This document shows positions 32,571 through 39,723 of a stretch of 64,000 bases of DNA, one piece after another. The position numbers and the translations under genes were made by a program. Every line of letters starts with the position of its first letter. Position 1 is the first letter of the stretch. The notes under the pieces are model-generated. The model was not told the origin of the DNA. It did no database searches and was given only the letters and a program-made list of their open reading frames with translations. This DNA is from a virus: IMG/VR virus record IMGVR_UViG_3300035698_034576, positions 1 to 64,000 of that record, one strand, 5' to 3'.

Positions 32571-32807
32571 ATGGAAGATTTAATAACACTACTAGCTAAA
32601 GGGAAACAGGTTACTGATGAGCATATTAAAGTTGAATTATATGAGATCTGCGATAGAGTGCATAGTAGGTGCGATAGCGAATGCCCTGTTTTCCGACTTA
32701 ATGGGAATAAAGTGCCTGATACTGCAAAAGATTTCAATAAAAATAGAGGCTGCGACTGCTTTAAAAACGGAGCTAATATGCTCGATTTTATTCGTAATGC
32801 CACATAA
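32571..32807 (+). CDS. Cysteine-rich hypothetical protein (78 aa)
   Basis: The start at ATG 32571 is preferred to the in-frame ATG 32541. The product reads MEDLITLLAKGKQVTDEHIKVELYEICDRVH, then CDSECPVFRLNG, then RGCDCFKNGANMLDFI. The Cys pattern CDSECP … GCDCFKNG is one I know from scattered phage and bacterial small proteins. It is the first gene of a small cassette-like array, followed at its stop by ATAACGG. Confidence 0.65.
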   Translation: MEDLITLLAKGKQVTDEHIKVELYEICDRVHSRCDSECPVFRLNGNKVPDTAKDFNKNRGCDCFKNGANMLDFIRNAT

Positions 32808-32872
32808 CGGAATAGGACTTGTTATGGTTTCGTGCTTTGTTAATCAGATTATTAAACTAAAAATAAAATAAA

Positions 32873-33082
32873 ATGGAATACAATTTTAAATCAAGACCAA
32901 CAGGGAAATCATTTTCAGAAATGATTCAATTAAAATTTAATATTTTAAAAGGATTAAATTGTGCTGTTGTAACGCTTAACCCAGAAAAAACCAAAAGGGA
33001 CTTTAAATACATGACAGGGTCATCGTTAAAATTAGACCTAAGAAAAGATACTAAAGATGTGTACAACGCTTTTTTAGCATGA
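32873..33082 (+). CDS. Small hypothetical protein (69 aa)
   Basis: MEYNFKSRPTGKSFSEMIQLKFNILKGLNCAVVTLNPEKTKRDF. Mixed alpha/beta, basic. It lies within the cassette-like array, and its stop is followed after 3 nt by the inverted repeat at 33086. The family is unknown. Confidence 0.55.
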   Translation: MEYNFKSRPTGKSFSEMIQLKFNILKGLNCAVVTLNPEKTKRDFKYMTGSSLKLDLRKDTKDVYNAFLA

Positions 33083-33085
33083 ACC

Positions 33086-33173
33086 ATAACGGTTGAGGCT
33101 AAGAGCAATTGCCTTGTAAATACTACTCAATTAATCAGAAATGCTGATGGCAATTGCTTTTAGCCTTTGTTAT
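33086..33173 (+). repeat. 88-bp imperfect inverted repeat, attC-like
   Basis: ATAAC (33086) and GTTAT (33169-33173) bracket GGCTAAGAGCAATTGCC (33097-33113) and GGCAATTGCTTTTAGCC (33149-33165), which pair in 16 of 17 positions, with an unpaired spacer between. Outer short box, unpaired spacer, inner long stem and a loop of 35 nt recall integron attC sites. Each neighbouring small gene is also followed by ATAACG (32804, 33361). No integrase is present. Confidence 0.5.
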
Positions 33174-33187
33174 AAAACGTTTTTATT

Positions 33188-33358
33188 ATGGAACTTACAG
33201 ACAGAGAATTAGCCCTAAGATGGTGGAATAGAAAACCCATTCAAGAAAGAACTGAACTTGCAAAACAAGCAAAAATTCCAGTGGAAAATAGAGATTATAA
33301 TACATTGACAGGTAATGAAATTGAATGGATTTGGCGTAACCAACCGTACAACTCTTAA
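33188..33358 (+). CDS. Small hypothetical protein (56 aa)
   Basis: MELTDRELALRWWNRKPIQERTELAKQAKIP is a short helical region of DNA-binding-like character, followed by a Trp-rich end (EIEWIWRNQPYNS). It follows the attC-like repeat and precedes another ATAACG sequence. It is small but has clear boundaries. Confidence 0.5.
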   Translation: MELTDRELALRWWNRKPIQERTELAKQAKIPVENRDYNTLTGNEIEWIWRNQPYNS

Positions 33359-33401
33359 ATGTTTTATAACGTAAGGATATACGCAACTCTAAATTAATAA
33401 A

Positions 33402-33812
33402 ATGAAACTACAAATAAAAATTCTCAAAAACACTCCTTTTGATAAAGCAGGGACAGTCTTAAATATTTACGACTTTAGGCTGAAGTATTCTTATTTTGCA
33501 ACTAAAGACGCTACGGATGATGAAGTGTTTGATCACATACTTAGCTTTAATGCTGAACCTGTAGGTACGGTGGATAAATGGTTTGAAGCTGTACGCGAAA
33601 ATGGTAAACTTCCCTTAGAAGTAATTATCAACGGAGTGTTGTACGTGAAGCAGCTCGATGGTTCGTATTATTCATTCTTAGTTGATTCAGAGATAAAATC
33701 TTGTGATAAAATCGGAGTGCATAGTATAACTTATGTTGAAAGTCTTTTTAAAAACACTAAGCACAAAAAAGAAGTTCTTTATTGTACTTCAAACATATAT
33801 AAAAAACTGTAG
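33402..33812 (+). CDS. Hypothetical protein (136 aa)
   Basis: MKLQIKILKNTPFDKAGTVLNIYDFRLKYSY opens an alpha/beta protein with a conserved-looking VDKWFEAVREN segment. It directly precedes the damaged thyX gene. No family is recognised. It is probably the last gene of the cassette-like array or the first after it. Confidence 0.55.
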   Translation: MKLQIKILKNTPFDKAGTVLNIYDFRLKYSYFATKDATDDEVFDHILSFNAEPVGTVDKWFEAVRENGKLPLEVIINGVLYVKQLDGSYYSFLVDSEIKSCDKIGVHSITYVESLFKNTKHKKEVLYCTSNIYKKL

Positions 33813-33813
33813 C

Positions 33814-34066
33814 ATGAAAAAAAATAAATGCAGAAATCGTAGCAGACAGTATTAACCTTAAAGGAGATAGAATTACTTCTTATCTGCTTACTTACCCAAG
33901 ATTTATCCATGGTGAAGTTTTAACCCACAGAATGTTTGGTCGAAACTCTGCATCAAGTAGAGCAATACCATTTAAGAAAATGGTTAAAATGGTAGAAGAA
34001 GATCCTTTTATTCCTTCTCTCAACAAACACAATTGCAGCAAAAAGAGCTCTTTCCTTGATTTTTGA
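33814..34066 (+). pseudogene. thyX: Truncated flavin-dependent thymidylate synthase (thyX) fragment
   Basis: In the frame one base off from ATG 33814 (A8 run at 33817-33824), the translation reads AEIVADSINLKGDRITSYLL, then TYPRFIHGEVLTHRMFGRNS, then ASSRAIPFKKMVKMVEEDPF, clearly the first ~60 residues of ThyX including the TYPRFIHxE and HRxFxRNxxSSRA motifs. The homology ends about 34010; the remaining three quarters of the enzyme is missing, and sequence of another gene follows. A deletion or recombination remnant. Confidence 0.8.
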
Positions 34067-34316
34067 CAATCAAACACAAGATGAACAGTCTTCGGAATCA
34101 ACAAGAGAGCAGAATGGGATAGGATTCACCGGAACTGATGCTAACATTCTATCAAGCTTTTGTAAGCAACTTTCCGAAAGAGGCCACTTGTCTTCCAAGC
34201 AAATGGAAATTCTTTTAAAAAAAATGCCAAAGTACTGGAAGCAGATCCTTTCCTTGAGCGATGTTGAGAAGCTAAATTCAATGGTAGTAAATTACATTCC
34301 CCAAGAAACCGCATAA
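34032..34316 (+). pseudogene. Truncated paralogue of the 'LPKYWKQ' gene (at 633)
   Basis: The in-frame sequence TIAAKRALSLIFDNQTQDEQ, GIGFTGTDANILSSFCKQL, then SSKQMEILLKKMPKYWKQIL matches the protein at 633-998, but the N-terminal 20 residues are replaced by the thyX fragment. The only start codons are internal (TTG 34056). It is a joined remnant created by the same event as the thyX truncation, unless TTG is used. Confidence 0.65.
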
Positions 34317-34329
34317 AAAAATCAATACA

Positions 34330-34458
34330 ATGAATAATAGAAAAAGTATCAATGATTCCCCAAGATTCTTTAGAGTAAAAAAGGGACCAAAAGCAGGTGT
34401 CTATGTAAACAGTTTGGAAAACCGTCGACTAGATAGAGTTGGCAAAAAAAGTAAATAG
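34330..34458 (+). CDS. Short protein consisting of the N-terminal tag motif (42 aa), probably truncated
   Basis: Residues 19-40 read KGPKAGVYVNSLENRRLDRVG, the same motif as in seven virion-module proteins. It stops soon after at TAG 34456-34458. One A fewer in the A7 run at 34444-34450 would extend the frame 30 codons. It is likely a decayed member of the tagged family, left at a distance from the others. Confidence 0.5.
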   Translation: MNNRKSINDSPRFFRVKKGPKAGVYVNSLENRRLDRVGKKSK

Positions 34459-34460
34459 TT

Positions 34461-34670
34461 TTGAAAAATATAAAAAACTCTCCTTCTTTGGAGAAAAAAG
34501 TAAGAAAAAAAGAAGCTTCAAAAATTATAAAGATGGCAAAGAACTTGCCTTCCTCTGTTGAAGAAAAGGAGAGAGTGGAGGATCCTTTGATAGAAAGGAG
34601 TGATAACCTAAGTGTTTTTCTACAAGCTCACCAGAAGAGGCAATCGAATCAATTGTTACAGCCCTTTTAA
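34461..34670 (+). CDS. Possible remnant ORF (69 aa), TTG start
   Basis: Lysine-rich and low complexity (SLEKKVRKKEASKIIKMAKNLP), with no ATG and a start 2 nt after the tag gene stop. In another frame the end also reads open to a stop at 34690s. This is probably decayed coding sequence of a tagged protein; it is listed so the stretch is described. Confidence 0.25.
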   Translation: MKNIKNSPSLEKKVRKKEASKIIKMAKNLPSSVEEKERVEDPLIERSDNLSVFLQAHQKRQSNQLLQPF

Positions 34671-34702
34671 GACTTACTAAAGATAAGCTCTAAAATCTTT
34701 GC

Positions 34703-34744
34703 AATCCCATCCCGTCAGATAGACTAAGGGTGGGATTTTTTTTT
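34703..34744 (+). terminator. Rho-independent terminator
   Basis: AATCCCATCCC (34703-34713) pairs with GGGTGGGATT (34728-34737), with one bulged T, and is followed by eight or more T. Confidence 0.85.
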
Positions 34745-34804
34745 GCTTAGAGATAGTTTTGAGTAATAATTTTAAAAAAAAGTGAAAAAAAACACTACAA
34801 AAGT

Positions 34805-34834
34805 TTTTTATATAAGAAATTTTGCTATCTTTAC
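34805..34834 (+). promoter_or_regulatory. Early-type promoter
   Basis: TTTTTATAT at 34805 and TATCTTTAC at 34826, 21 nt start to start, preceded by AACACTACAAAAG and followed by AGTGTAATCAGTGTTAA. The whole 60-nt block is nearly identical at 39140-39200. Confidence 0.75.
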
Positions 34835-34852
34835 AGTGTAATCAGTGTTAAC

Positions 34853-34870
34853 AATTTAAAAATTTGTACC
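34853..34870 (+). promoter_or_regulatory. Repeated 18-nt gene leader
   Basis: AATTTAAAAATTTGTACC directly precedes ATG 34871; it differs from other copies only near the 3' end. Confidence 0.6.
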
Positions 34871-35353
34871 ATGAACATTTCAGAGACTTTATTAAAAGAA
34901 GTAAAAGAGAGCAATATGTATATAATGTTCTGCGACTACGATTCACTTGATGAGGTGTCACTTGAAAAAGCAAATGCAATAAACATAGGATCTTTTGAGC
35001 AAGGGTTAATCCCCCTGGGAACTTTTTTGAAGTGTCCAAAGAAAAAAGAAGTGACTTTAGAGTGGATAATGAACAAAGTCAACAGAGACAGTTATTTTGT
35101 CAACCTAAGCCAAATAATTAAAAAGGCTTTGAATATAGACGGACTGTCAGTTTACCCCACCTCTTATGGAGTAGGTTTTTTCCGGCTGTTTGGAATGAAT
35201 AAAAAAGAAGTTGACAGAGTTCATAATTTCTTCAAAGAAAATGGTATTGAATACCGAAATGAGCTTTCCGATGCAAGATATGTATATCGATTCAAAGTAT
35301 CAAAATCAAGGGATAATATAGAAAAATTAAAAAATATTAAAAAAAGTAGCTAA
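34871..35353 (+). CDS. Hypothetical phage protein (160 aa)
   Basis: Starts MNISETLLKEVKESNMYIMFCDYD; contains YPTSYGVGFFRLFGMNKKEVDRVHNFFKENGIEYRNE and a C-terminal YVYRFKVSKSRDNIEKL. The region looks like an alpha/beta fold found in small unannotated Bacteroidota phage proteins. It is first in a group expressed from the early-type promoter. Confidence 0.65.
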   Translation: MNISETLLKEVKESNMYIMFCDYDSLDEVSLEKANAINIGSFEQGLIPLGTFLKCPKKKEVTLEWIMNKVNRDSYFVNLSQIIKKALNIDGLSVYPTSYGVGFFRLFGMNKKEVDRVHNFFKENGIEYRNELSDARYVYRFKVSKSRDNIEKLKNIKKSS

Positions 35354-35357
35354 AAGT

Positions 35358-35387
35358 TTTTTATATAAGAAATTTTGTTATCTTTAC
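35358..35387 (+). promoter_or_regulatory. Early-type promoter
   Basis: TTTTTATAT at 35358 and TATCTTTAC at 35379, 21 nt start to start; overlaps the preceding gene's stop region. The repeated leader (35406-35423) directly precedes ATG 35424. Confidence 0.75.
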
Positions 35388-35423
35388 AGTGTAATCAATG
35401 TTAATAATTTAAAAGTTTGTACC

Positions 35424-35696
35424 ATGAAAAATTATTCAGTGGAATCAACAGAAAAAGCCCTGTTAAGAAAAGGCTTTCAACACAATGGTGGAAATAGTGG
35501 AATTGAATATTTCGGAAATGAAGAGCACTTTAATGAGGCGAATGTGTGCTCGCATTTCATTTATCACCACAATAACGGCCACTCTACCATAATGGCAACA
35601 GTTGAGAATTCGTTCAAAAATGGAAAGAGCTTTGCCACTATAAATGGAATTCACCCTGTTGAATGGTTTGAATCAGTTAAGAATGACATAAGCTAA
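35424..35696 (+). CDS. Hypothetical protein (90 aa)
   Basis: MKNYSVESTEKALLRKGFQHNGGNSGIEYFGNEEHFNEA … HHNNGHSTIMATVEN. The repeated Gly/Asn-His stretches suggest a small beta protein, possibly metal-binding. It is controlled by its own early-type promoter and leader. The family is unknown. Confidence 0.6.
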   Translation: MKNYSVESTEKALLRKGFQHNGGNSGIEYFGNEEHFNEANVCSHFIYHHNNGHSTIMATVENSFKNGKSFATINGIHPVEWFESVKNDIS

Positions 35697-35706
35697 AATT
35701 AAAGCC

Positions 35707-36012
35707 ATGAAGACAAAAATCGAAATGATGCAAAAAGAGTTGACTGAACGCATGCTGATGCCATTGTTTGAAATACCAGCTATAAATATGGAAGATGGGA
35801 GTGAAAATTGGATATTGTTCGATGTATCCATTAGTCGAAATTCTATCTTTGCTCAACATATTGCCTTATCCTCAAAAGAGGAAAAGAGCAAAAAAATAGC
35901 TTACAAATCCATTCCCATTGACACGGATTTCTGTTTAGACCATCACTTAGAGCAATTGTATGAGCTTTGTATAGATGGCATAATTGAAGGAGACCTGTAC
36001 AGACTGCAATAA
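35707..36012 (+). CDS. Hypothetical protein (101 aa)
   Basis: MKTKIEMMQKELTERMLMPLFEIPAINMEDGSENWILFDVSI is followed by a central amphipathic region and DTDFCLDHHLEQLYELCIDGI. No known motif. It lies in a run of evenly spaced small genes starting ATGAAgAC/ATGAAaA. Confidence 0.6.
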   Translation: MKTKIEMMQKELTERMLMPLFEIPAINMEDGSENWILFDVSISRNSIFAQHIALSSKEEKSKKIAYKSIPIDTDFCLDHHLEQLYELCIDGIIEGDLYRLQ

Positions 36013-36024
36013 AACTTAAAAACC

Positions 36025-36495
36025 ATGAAAAACATAACCACAACTGATAGCTATTCCAAGCAGTTAATATTAAAAGCCCATTTCAATCTTACTAATAAAG
36101 CCGGGAGACCAGAATATTCTCCTACTTCAACGGAAATTCAATCTGAAATTGATAAGATTATAAGTGGAAACAAAAGAGCTGACAGAGATTCAATAGCTGA
36201 TTTTTTCCAAACTGATGATTTGACAACCTATAGAATTTTGCAAAATTTAAGCTGGGGATTCTTTTTAAACCATTTTGGAGAAAATGCTAAAGCCTATTGG
36301 GATAAAGCTCACCCATTCTTTTATCCTGGAAGTGCTTCAAAGGACTACCATTCATTTAGCCTTTTGTTTATTTTGGACCATTTTGATTTATTTTCAAAAT
36401 CCCAATTTTGGACCAGCGCGGGCTGGAAGTTTAACCCAAACATAAAAAAAATGGTTTGGACTTATAATTCCGGCTATTCAAACATCACCATATAA
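36025..36495 (+). CDS. Hypothetical protein (156 aa)
   Basis: Contains LTNKAGRPEYSPTSTEIQSEIDKIISG near the start and an aromatic, Gly-rich C-terminal half (SLLFILDHFDLFSKSQFWTSAGWKFNP). No family is recognised. It belongs with the neighbouring small genes. Confidence 0.6.
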   Translation: MKNITTTDSYSKQLILKAHFNLTNKAGRPEYSPTSTEIQSEIDKIISGNKRADRDSIADFFQTDDLTTYRILQNLSWGFFLNHFGENAKAYWDKAHPFFYPGSASKDYHSFSLLFILDHFDLFSKSQFWTSAGWKFNPNIKKMVWTYNSGYSNITI

Positions 36496-36506
36496 AATTC
36501 AAGACA

Positions 36507-36803
36507 ATGAAAACAAAAATTCCTAAATCAGTAAGAGACTCTATTGAAGAAATAAACGAAATGTTGCCAAAGATTCATGAAGCAGATGAATTTCCTTGTA
36601 GCTACTTTGGAGGCACCTGGCCAATTTATACAGGAATGACAAAGCCGATTGAAATTAAAAATCAGTTTGTTTATATCCGAGCCAACTCCGCTCATGGGAA
36701 TATTGGGCCGGAAAGATTTAACTGTAATGATGAATATCAAGTTGATTCATTGAAATTCCACCTTAAACACATCAAGCAGTCTTATAAAAAAGTTTTGAAG
36801 TAG
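36507..36803 (+). CDS. Hypothetical protein (98 aa)
   Basis: MKTKIPKSVRDSIEEINEMLPKIHEADEFPCSYFGGTWPIYTGM, then YIRANSAHGNIGPERFNCNDEY. Small soluble protein of unknown role; last gene before the virion module, followed by a late-type promoter. Confidence 0.6.
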   Translation: MKTKIPKSVRDSIEEINEMLPKIHEADEFPCSYFGGTWPIYTGMTKPIEIKNQFVYIRANSAHGNIGPERFNCNDEYQVDSLKFHLKHIKQSYKKVLK

Positions 36804-36854
36804 CAAATTAAAGTAATTTAGAAAAGGGTTAGTTTCAATATCAATCTTACTAAA

Positions 36855-36874
36855 TTTTGTTATATTTATTAAAA
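36855..36874 (+). promoter_or_regulatory. Late-type promoter
   Basis: TTTTGTTATATTTATTAAAA; the same element stands before portal (40231), the tagged 434-aa gene (50947), the receiver gene (55733), 58512 and 60162. ATG 36884 follows after 9 nt. Confidence 0.7.
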
Positions 36875-36883
36875 ATAATTGAA

Positions 36884-37168
36884 ATGATTTATAAAAACGA
36901 AAGCATTCTAAAATCTTTTGGGATTGATATTGAAAAAGGAGGAAAGAAAACTGGTGTTTATGCTGACACCCACGAAAACAGAAAAGCTGGAAAAGTTGGA
37001 CAAAGTTACTTTAAAGAAAAAGAAGCCTCAAAAACTTCAACAAAGGGCCAAGATGAAGCATTTAAGCTTATCAACAATCTTCGCTCTAGTACTTTTAAAA
37101 ATCTAAATGATGATGAGCTGTTTGAATTTAGAAAACAGATGGCAAATTATCTTGATCTGAAAATGTAA
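36884..37168 (+). CDS. Tagged virion-module protein 1 (94 aa)
   Basis: ATG 36884 is chosen because it lies behind the late promoter; an upstream start at 36857 would be inside it. Residues 8-42 carry the tag: ILKSFGID, EKGGKKTGVYAD and ENRKAGKVGQSY. The remaining 50 residues are helical (DEAFKLINNLRSSTFKNL, then DELFEFRKQMANYLDL). The tag recurs on unrelated proteins around the portal, so this may be a small internal head protein. Confidence 0.7.
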   Translation: MIYKNESILKSFGIDIEKGGKKTGVYADTHENRKAGKVGQSYFKEKEASKTSTKGQDEAFKLINNLRSSTFKNLNDDELFEFRKQMANYLDLKM

Positions 37169-37990
37169 ATGAGCCTTAATAAGAATAACATATTGAAATC
37201 GTTTATTATCCCGGACCTCAATAAGGGGATAAAAACAGGTATTTATCTTGATACTCCCGAAAATCGAAAAAAGGGACGTGTGGGAATGAAGTATATAAAA
37301 GATAGTGTTTTGTATTATGATCAAAAACAAAACAAGCACATCTTTCGTGAGGTATTAGAAAATGAAAATGCAAAACACGATATACATTTATCTGGAGAAG
37401 AAAAAGTCCAGTACAATAAATTGTTTTTAGAAGGATCTCTTATCCGTCCAGCAAAAGGATATGGATTTTCAGGACTAAAGGAAAGTGATACAAAGAATTT
37501 AAAAATGTATCTAGCTAGCTATTGGCAAAACTACATGCCAAGTAAAACTGTTTCAAAAGAAGAGAATCTGAGAAAAGTTCCCTCTATGGTTAGAAGACTA
37601 AATTCAGTCAAGGAAGAGTACAATGACCAGCTTAAGGCAAAGCCCTGGTTAAAAGACAGTGCATTTGGCACCTTATATAATAGGTATGTAGGGAGAATAG
37701 ATAGTTTGTTAGAAGAGACAGCAGACATTCAAAATAAAGCTAAAGAAACTTTAGATAGTATAGATATTTACAACCAAGAAAAGCATGACCTCGAGGTTAT
37801 GAATAATGAGGAAGTGGATAATAAAATCTATCAACTTAAAGAAAAAGAGAAAGAAGTTTTGGCAGAAAAAAGAAAAAAAGAACTATCAGAAGCTCTCAAG
37901 GGAATAACTGATCCCGATAAAATAAACGAGATCAAAACCTCTTTTGAAATAAGCTGGTACAATGAAGGTCGTAAATATCATGGAGATTAG
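37169..37990 (+). CDS. Tagged virion-module protein 2 (273 aa)
   Basis: Immediately follows the previous stop. Residues 8-42 carry the tag (NILKSFIIPD, IKTGIYLDT, ENRKKGRVGMKY). The body contains HLSGEEKVQYNKLFLEGSLIRPAKGYG and a long charged helical region (KIYQLKEKEKEVLAEKRKKELSEAL). I do not recognise the body. Expected to be packaged or assembled into the head if the tag acts as a targeting signal. Confidence 0.65.
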   Translation: MSLNKNNILKSFIIPDLNKGIKTGIYLDTPENRKKGRVGMKYIKDSVLYYDQKQNKHIFREVLENENAKHDIHLSGEEKVQYNKLFLEGSLIRPAKGYGFSGLKESDTKNLKMYLASYWQNYMPSKTVSKEENLRKVPSMVRRLNSVKEEYNDQLKAKPWLKDSAFGTLYNRYVGRIDSLLEETADIQNKAKETLDSIDIYNQEKHDLEVMNNEEVDNKIYQLKEKEKEVLAEKRKKELSEALKGITDPDKINEIKTSFEISWYNEGRKYHGD

Positions 37991-38012
37991 TAAAATTAAT
38001 AAAATTAACAAA

Positions 38013-38510
38013 ATGGAACATGTTAGATTAAACATTCTTAAATCCTTCGGAATTTCAGATATTAAAAAAGGTGGAAAGAAGACCGGAGTGTACGAAAACA
38101 CTTCAGAGAACAGAAAGCTTGGCAGAGTCGGCCAAAAATATTCTAAGGAGAAAGATACTCCTGAAAATAGAAAGCTTGGTAGAGCTAGTAAGAATAACCC
38201 TGGGATACAGGGGAATCAATCCTCAAATAAAGCCCCTAGCGACAAGAGAGCCAATGAATTTTTTGGAGAATCTAAGCATGGACAAGCGATAGAGGCTCTA
38301 ATGGATGGAACCTGGAATAGAGGAAAGGCTGAAAAGTATCTTGATGAGGTGAGTAGCGATGATAAGAAGTGGTCAAATATAATGAATAAAATATCTAGCG
38401 ATCTTGGAATAGATTCTTCTAAGCATGACACCTATGGAAGTCAAACAAAGGAGATGATTGATAAAATGGGAGAGCTTTATGAAATTAGAGGTGGAGAGGG
38501 CAAAAAATAA
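38013..38510 (+). CDS. Tagged virion-module protein 3 (165 aa), tag partly duplicated
   Basis: ATG 38013 is preferred over an upstream start because it aligns with the tagged gene at 42466 (MEHVRLNILKSFG versus MDHIRLNILKSFG). The tag is at residues 20-45 (GGKKTGVYENT, ENRKLGRVGQKY), and a second partial copy follows at once (DTPENRKLGRASK). The body is helical and charged (GTWNRGKAEKYLDEVSSDDKKW). The family is unknown. Confidence 0.65.
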   Translation: MEHVRLNILKSFGISDIKKGGKKTGVYENTSENRKLGRVGQKYSKEKDTPENRKLGRASKNNPGIQGNQSSNKAPSDKRANEFFGESKHGQAIEALMDGTWNRGKAEKYLDEVSSDDKKWSNIMNKISSDLGIDSSKHDTYGSQTKEMIDKMGELYEIRGGEGKK

Positions 38511-38574
38511 AGCAGCTTCAATAAGCATTGCAGAAAAATTGTAGCTTAAATTTTTTACATTATTTAAAAATCAT

Positions 38575-38582
38575 TATATTTG
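38575..38582 (+). promoter_or_regulatory. Consensus Bacteroidota -7 box (TAnnTTTG)
   Basis: TATATTTG in an A/T-rich region with TTTTTTAC about 20 nt upstream; 48 nt before the lipoprotein gene. A single perfect -7-type match. Confidence 0.5.
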
Positions 38583-38629
38583 CTATCTAATTAGTACAAA
38601 CAATTAAACATTAACTAAATGCCATCAAC

Positions 38630-39049
38630 ATGAAAAAATCACGATTTTCGATTCTTTTGGTCGCAATCCTGTCATTGTTTTTCATAACAATGAGTTGTGA
38701 CTCAACTACAAAACCCGAACCGCCTGGAGAAAAGGATGTGTCCATAAATTTAGAAAATTCCTTTTCACAGACAATGGAGGTCCAGACGATGGAAATCAAT
38801 CTTGCTTCCCAGCAATCGCTTGAGGCGGAAATGACCATTGAAACTGTTTTTGAATATGAGAGAGCACTATTTCCCAGCAATTATATTTTATTTCAAGAAA
38901 AAAAGGGAATCGGTTTGCTTTCAGGAGACTTTCAATTTACAAATACTTATACAAAAAAGCTCGCCAGTGTTAATAATGAATCGAAAAATAGGAAGAGAGG
39001 TTGGGATTCATTCCCTTTATCTAAATCAGAAGCAACTTTTCTGTCATAA
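38630..39049 (+). CDS. Putative lipoprotein (139 aa)
   Basis: A typical lipoprotein signal: basic start MKKSRFSI, hydrophobic core LLVAILSLFFI, then TMSCDSTTKPEPPG with the lipidated Cys near residue 23. The mature part is short, beta-like and acidic (SINLENSFSQTMEV). It has its own promoter and a strong terminator, unlike its neighbours. Phage lipoproteins sometimes block superinfecting phages; that role is inference here. Confidence 0.7.
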   Translation: MKKSRFSILLVAILSLFFITMSCDSTTKPEPPGEKDVSINLENSFSQTMEVQTMEINLASQQSLEAEMTIETVFEYERALFPSNYILFQEKKGIGLLSGDFQFTNTYTKKLASVNNESKNRKRGWDSFPLSKSEATFLS

Positions 39050-39075
39050 TAAATAAAAATTGGTTAAGAAGTGTT

Positions 39076-39111
39076 AGAGGCCAGGATTCACAGTCTGGCC
39101 TCTTTTTTTTT
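39076..39111 (+). terminator. Rho-independent terminator after lipoprotein gene
   Basis: AGAGGCCAG (39076-39084) pairs perfectly with CTGGCCTCT (39095-39103), followed by a T8 run. Confidence 0.9.
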
Positions 39112-39162
39112 GCTTATAAATAAGAAATAAATTTATTTTTTAAAAAAAAACACTACAAAAGT

Positions 39163-39192
39163 TTTTTATATCAAAAATTTTGCTATCTTTAC
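39163..39192 (+). promoter_or_regulatory. Early-type promoter
   Basis: TTTTTATAT at 39163 and TATCTTTAC at 39184, 21 nt start to start, with the same flanks as at 34805. The leader variant AATTTAAAACATTTGTAAA lies at 39225-39243, before ATG 39244. Confidence 0.75.
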
Positions 39193-39243
39193 AGTGTAAT
39201 TGATAGCAATTACGGAAAATGATTAATTTAAAACATTTGTAAA

Positions 39244-39702
39244 ATGATTCAAAAAATTGAGTACCAAAGACAAAGCTCTTCCCAGATGCTAGAGCAGATC
39301 AGGAATACAACTGAAAACTTGCTTACTGGAGGGGTAAAAGTAAATGTTGATTCTTATTCAAACAATTCCTTCATTCCTTACTTGGTTGAAAAAAGAGTTT
39401 TGAAAAAATTAAAGACTTATTTGAAAGGCTTGGAATCACCATTCAAAACCATGAAAGGAAGAGAGATAAACCCTAAAAGCTACAAATGGAACATTCTTTT
39501 AGAGGTCAAAGTGGAAAGATTAAACACAACAGAGCTTCAAATGTTTCAAAATGAAGTAAATGAAAAAGGTTGCGAATGGGGTTTAAACTATCTTTTTGGT
39601 GGATTGAGAGAAAAGAATCATTTATGTCCAACAGAATCTAGAATATCAAGGGAGGTTCTAAATGATAATTTTTTAACCTGGAACGGAGTATCTTGTTTTT
39701 AA
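39244..39702 (+). CDS. Hypothetical protein (152 aa)
   Basis: MIQKIEYQRQSSSQMLEQIRNTTENLLTGGVKVNVDSYSNN, then a central LEVKVERLNTTELQMFQNEVNEKGCEWGLNYLFGG segment. No family is recognised. It is an early-type gene placed just before the late virion operon. Confidence 0.6.
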   Translation: MIQKIEYQRQSSSQMLEQIRNTTENLLTGGVKVNVDSYSNNSFIPYLVEKRVLKKLKTYLKGLESPFKTMKGREINPKSYKWNILLEVKVERLNTTELQMFQNEVNEKGCEWGLNYLFGGLREKNHLCPTESRISREVLNDNFLTWNGVSCF

Positions 39703-39704
39703 TA

Positions 39705-39723
39705 AATTTAAAATTTTGTAACC
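39705..39723 (+). promoter_or_regulatory. Repeated gene leader
   Basis: AATTTAAAATTTTGTAACC directly precedes ATG 39724, a divergent copy of the family. Confidence 0.5.

Noticed and set aside
32617-32871. ORF of 84 aa overlapping the cysteine-rich gene
   Set aside because: It overlaps a gene with a recognisable cysteine pattern, and has a less plausible composition.
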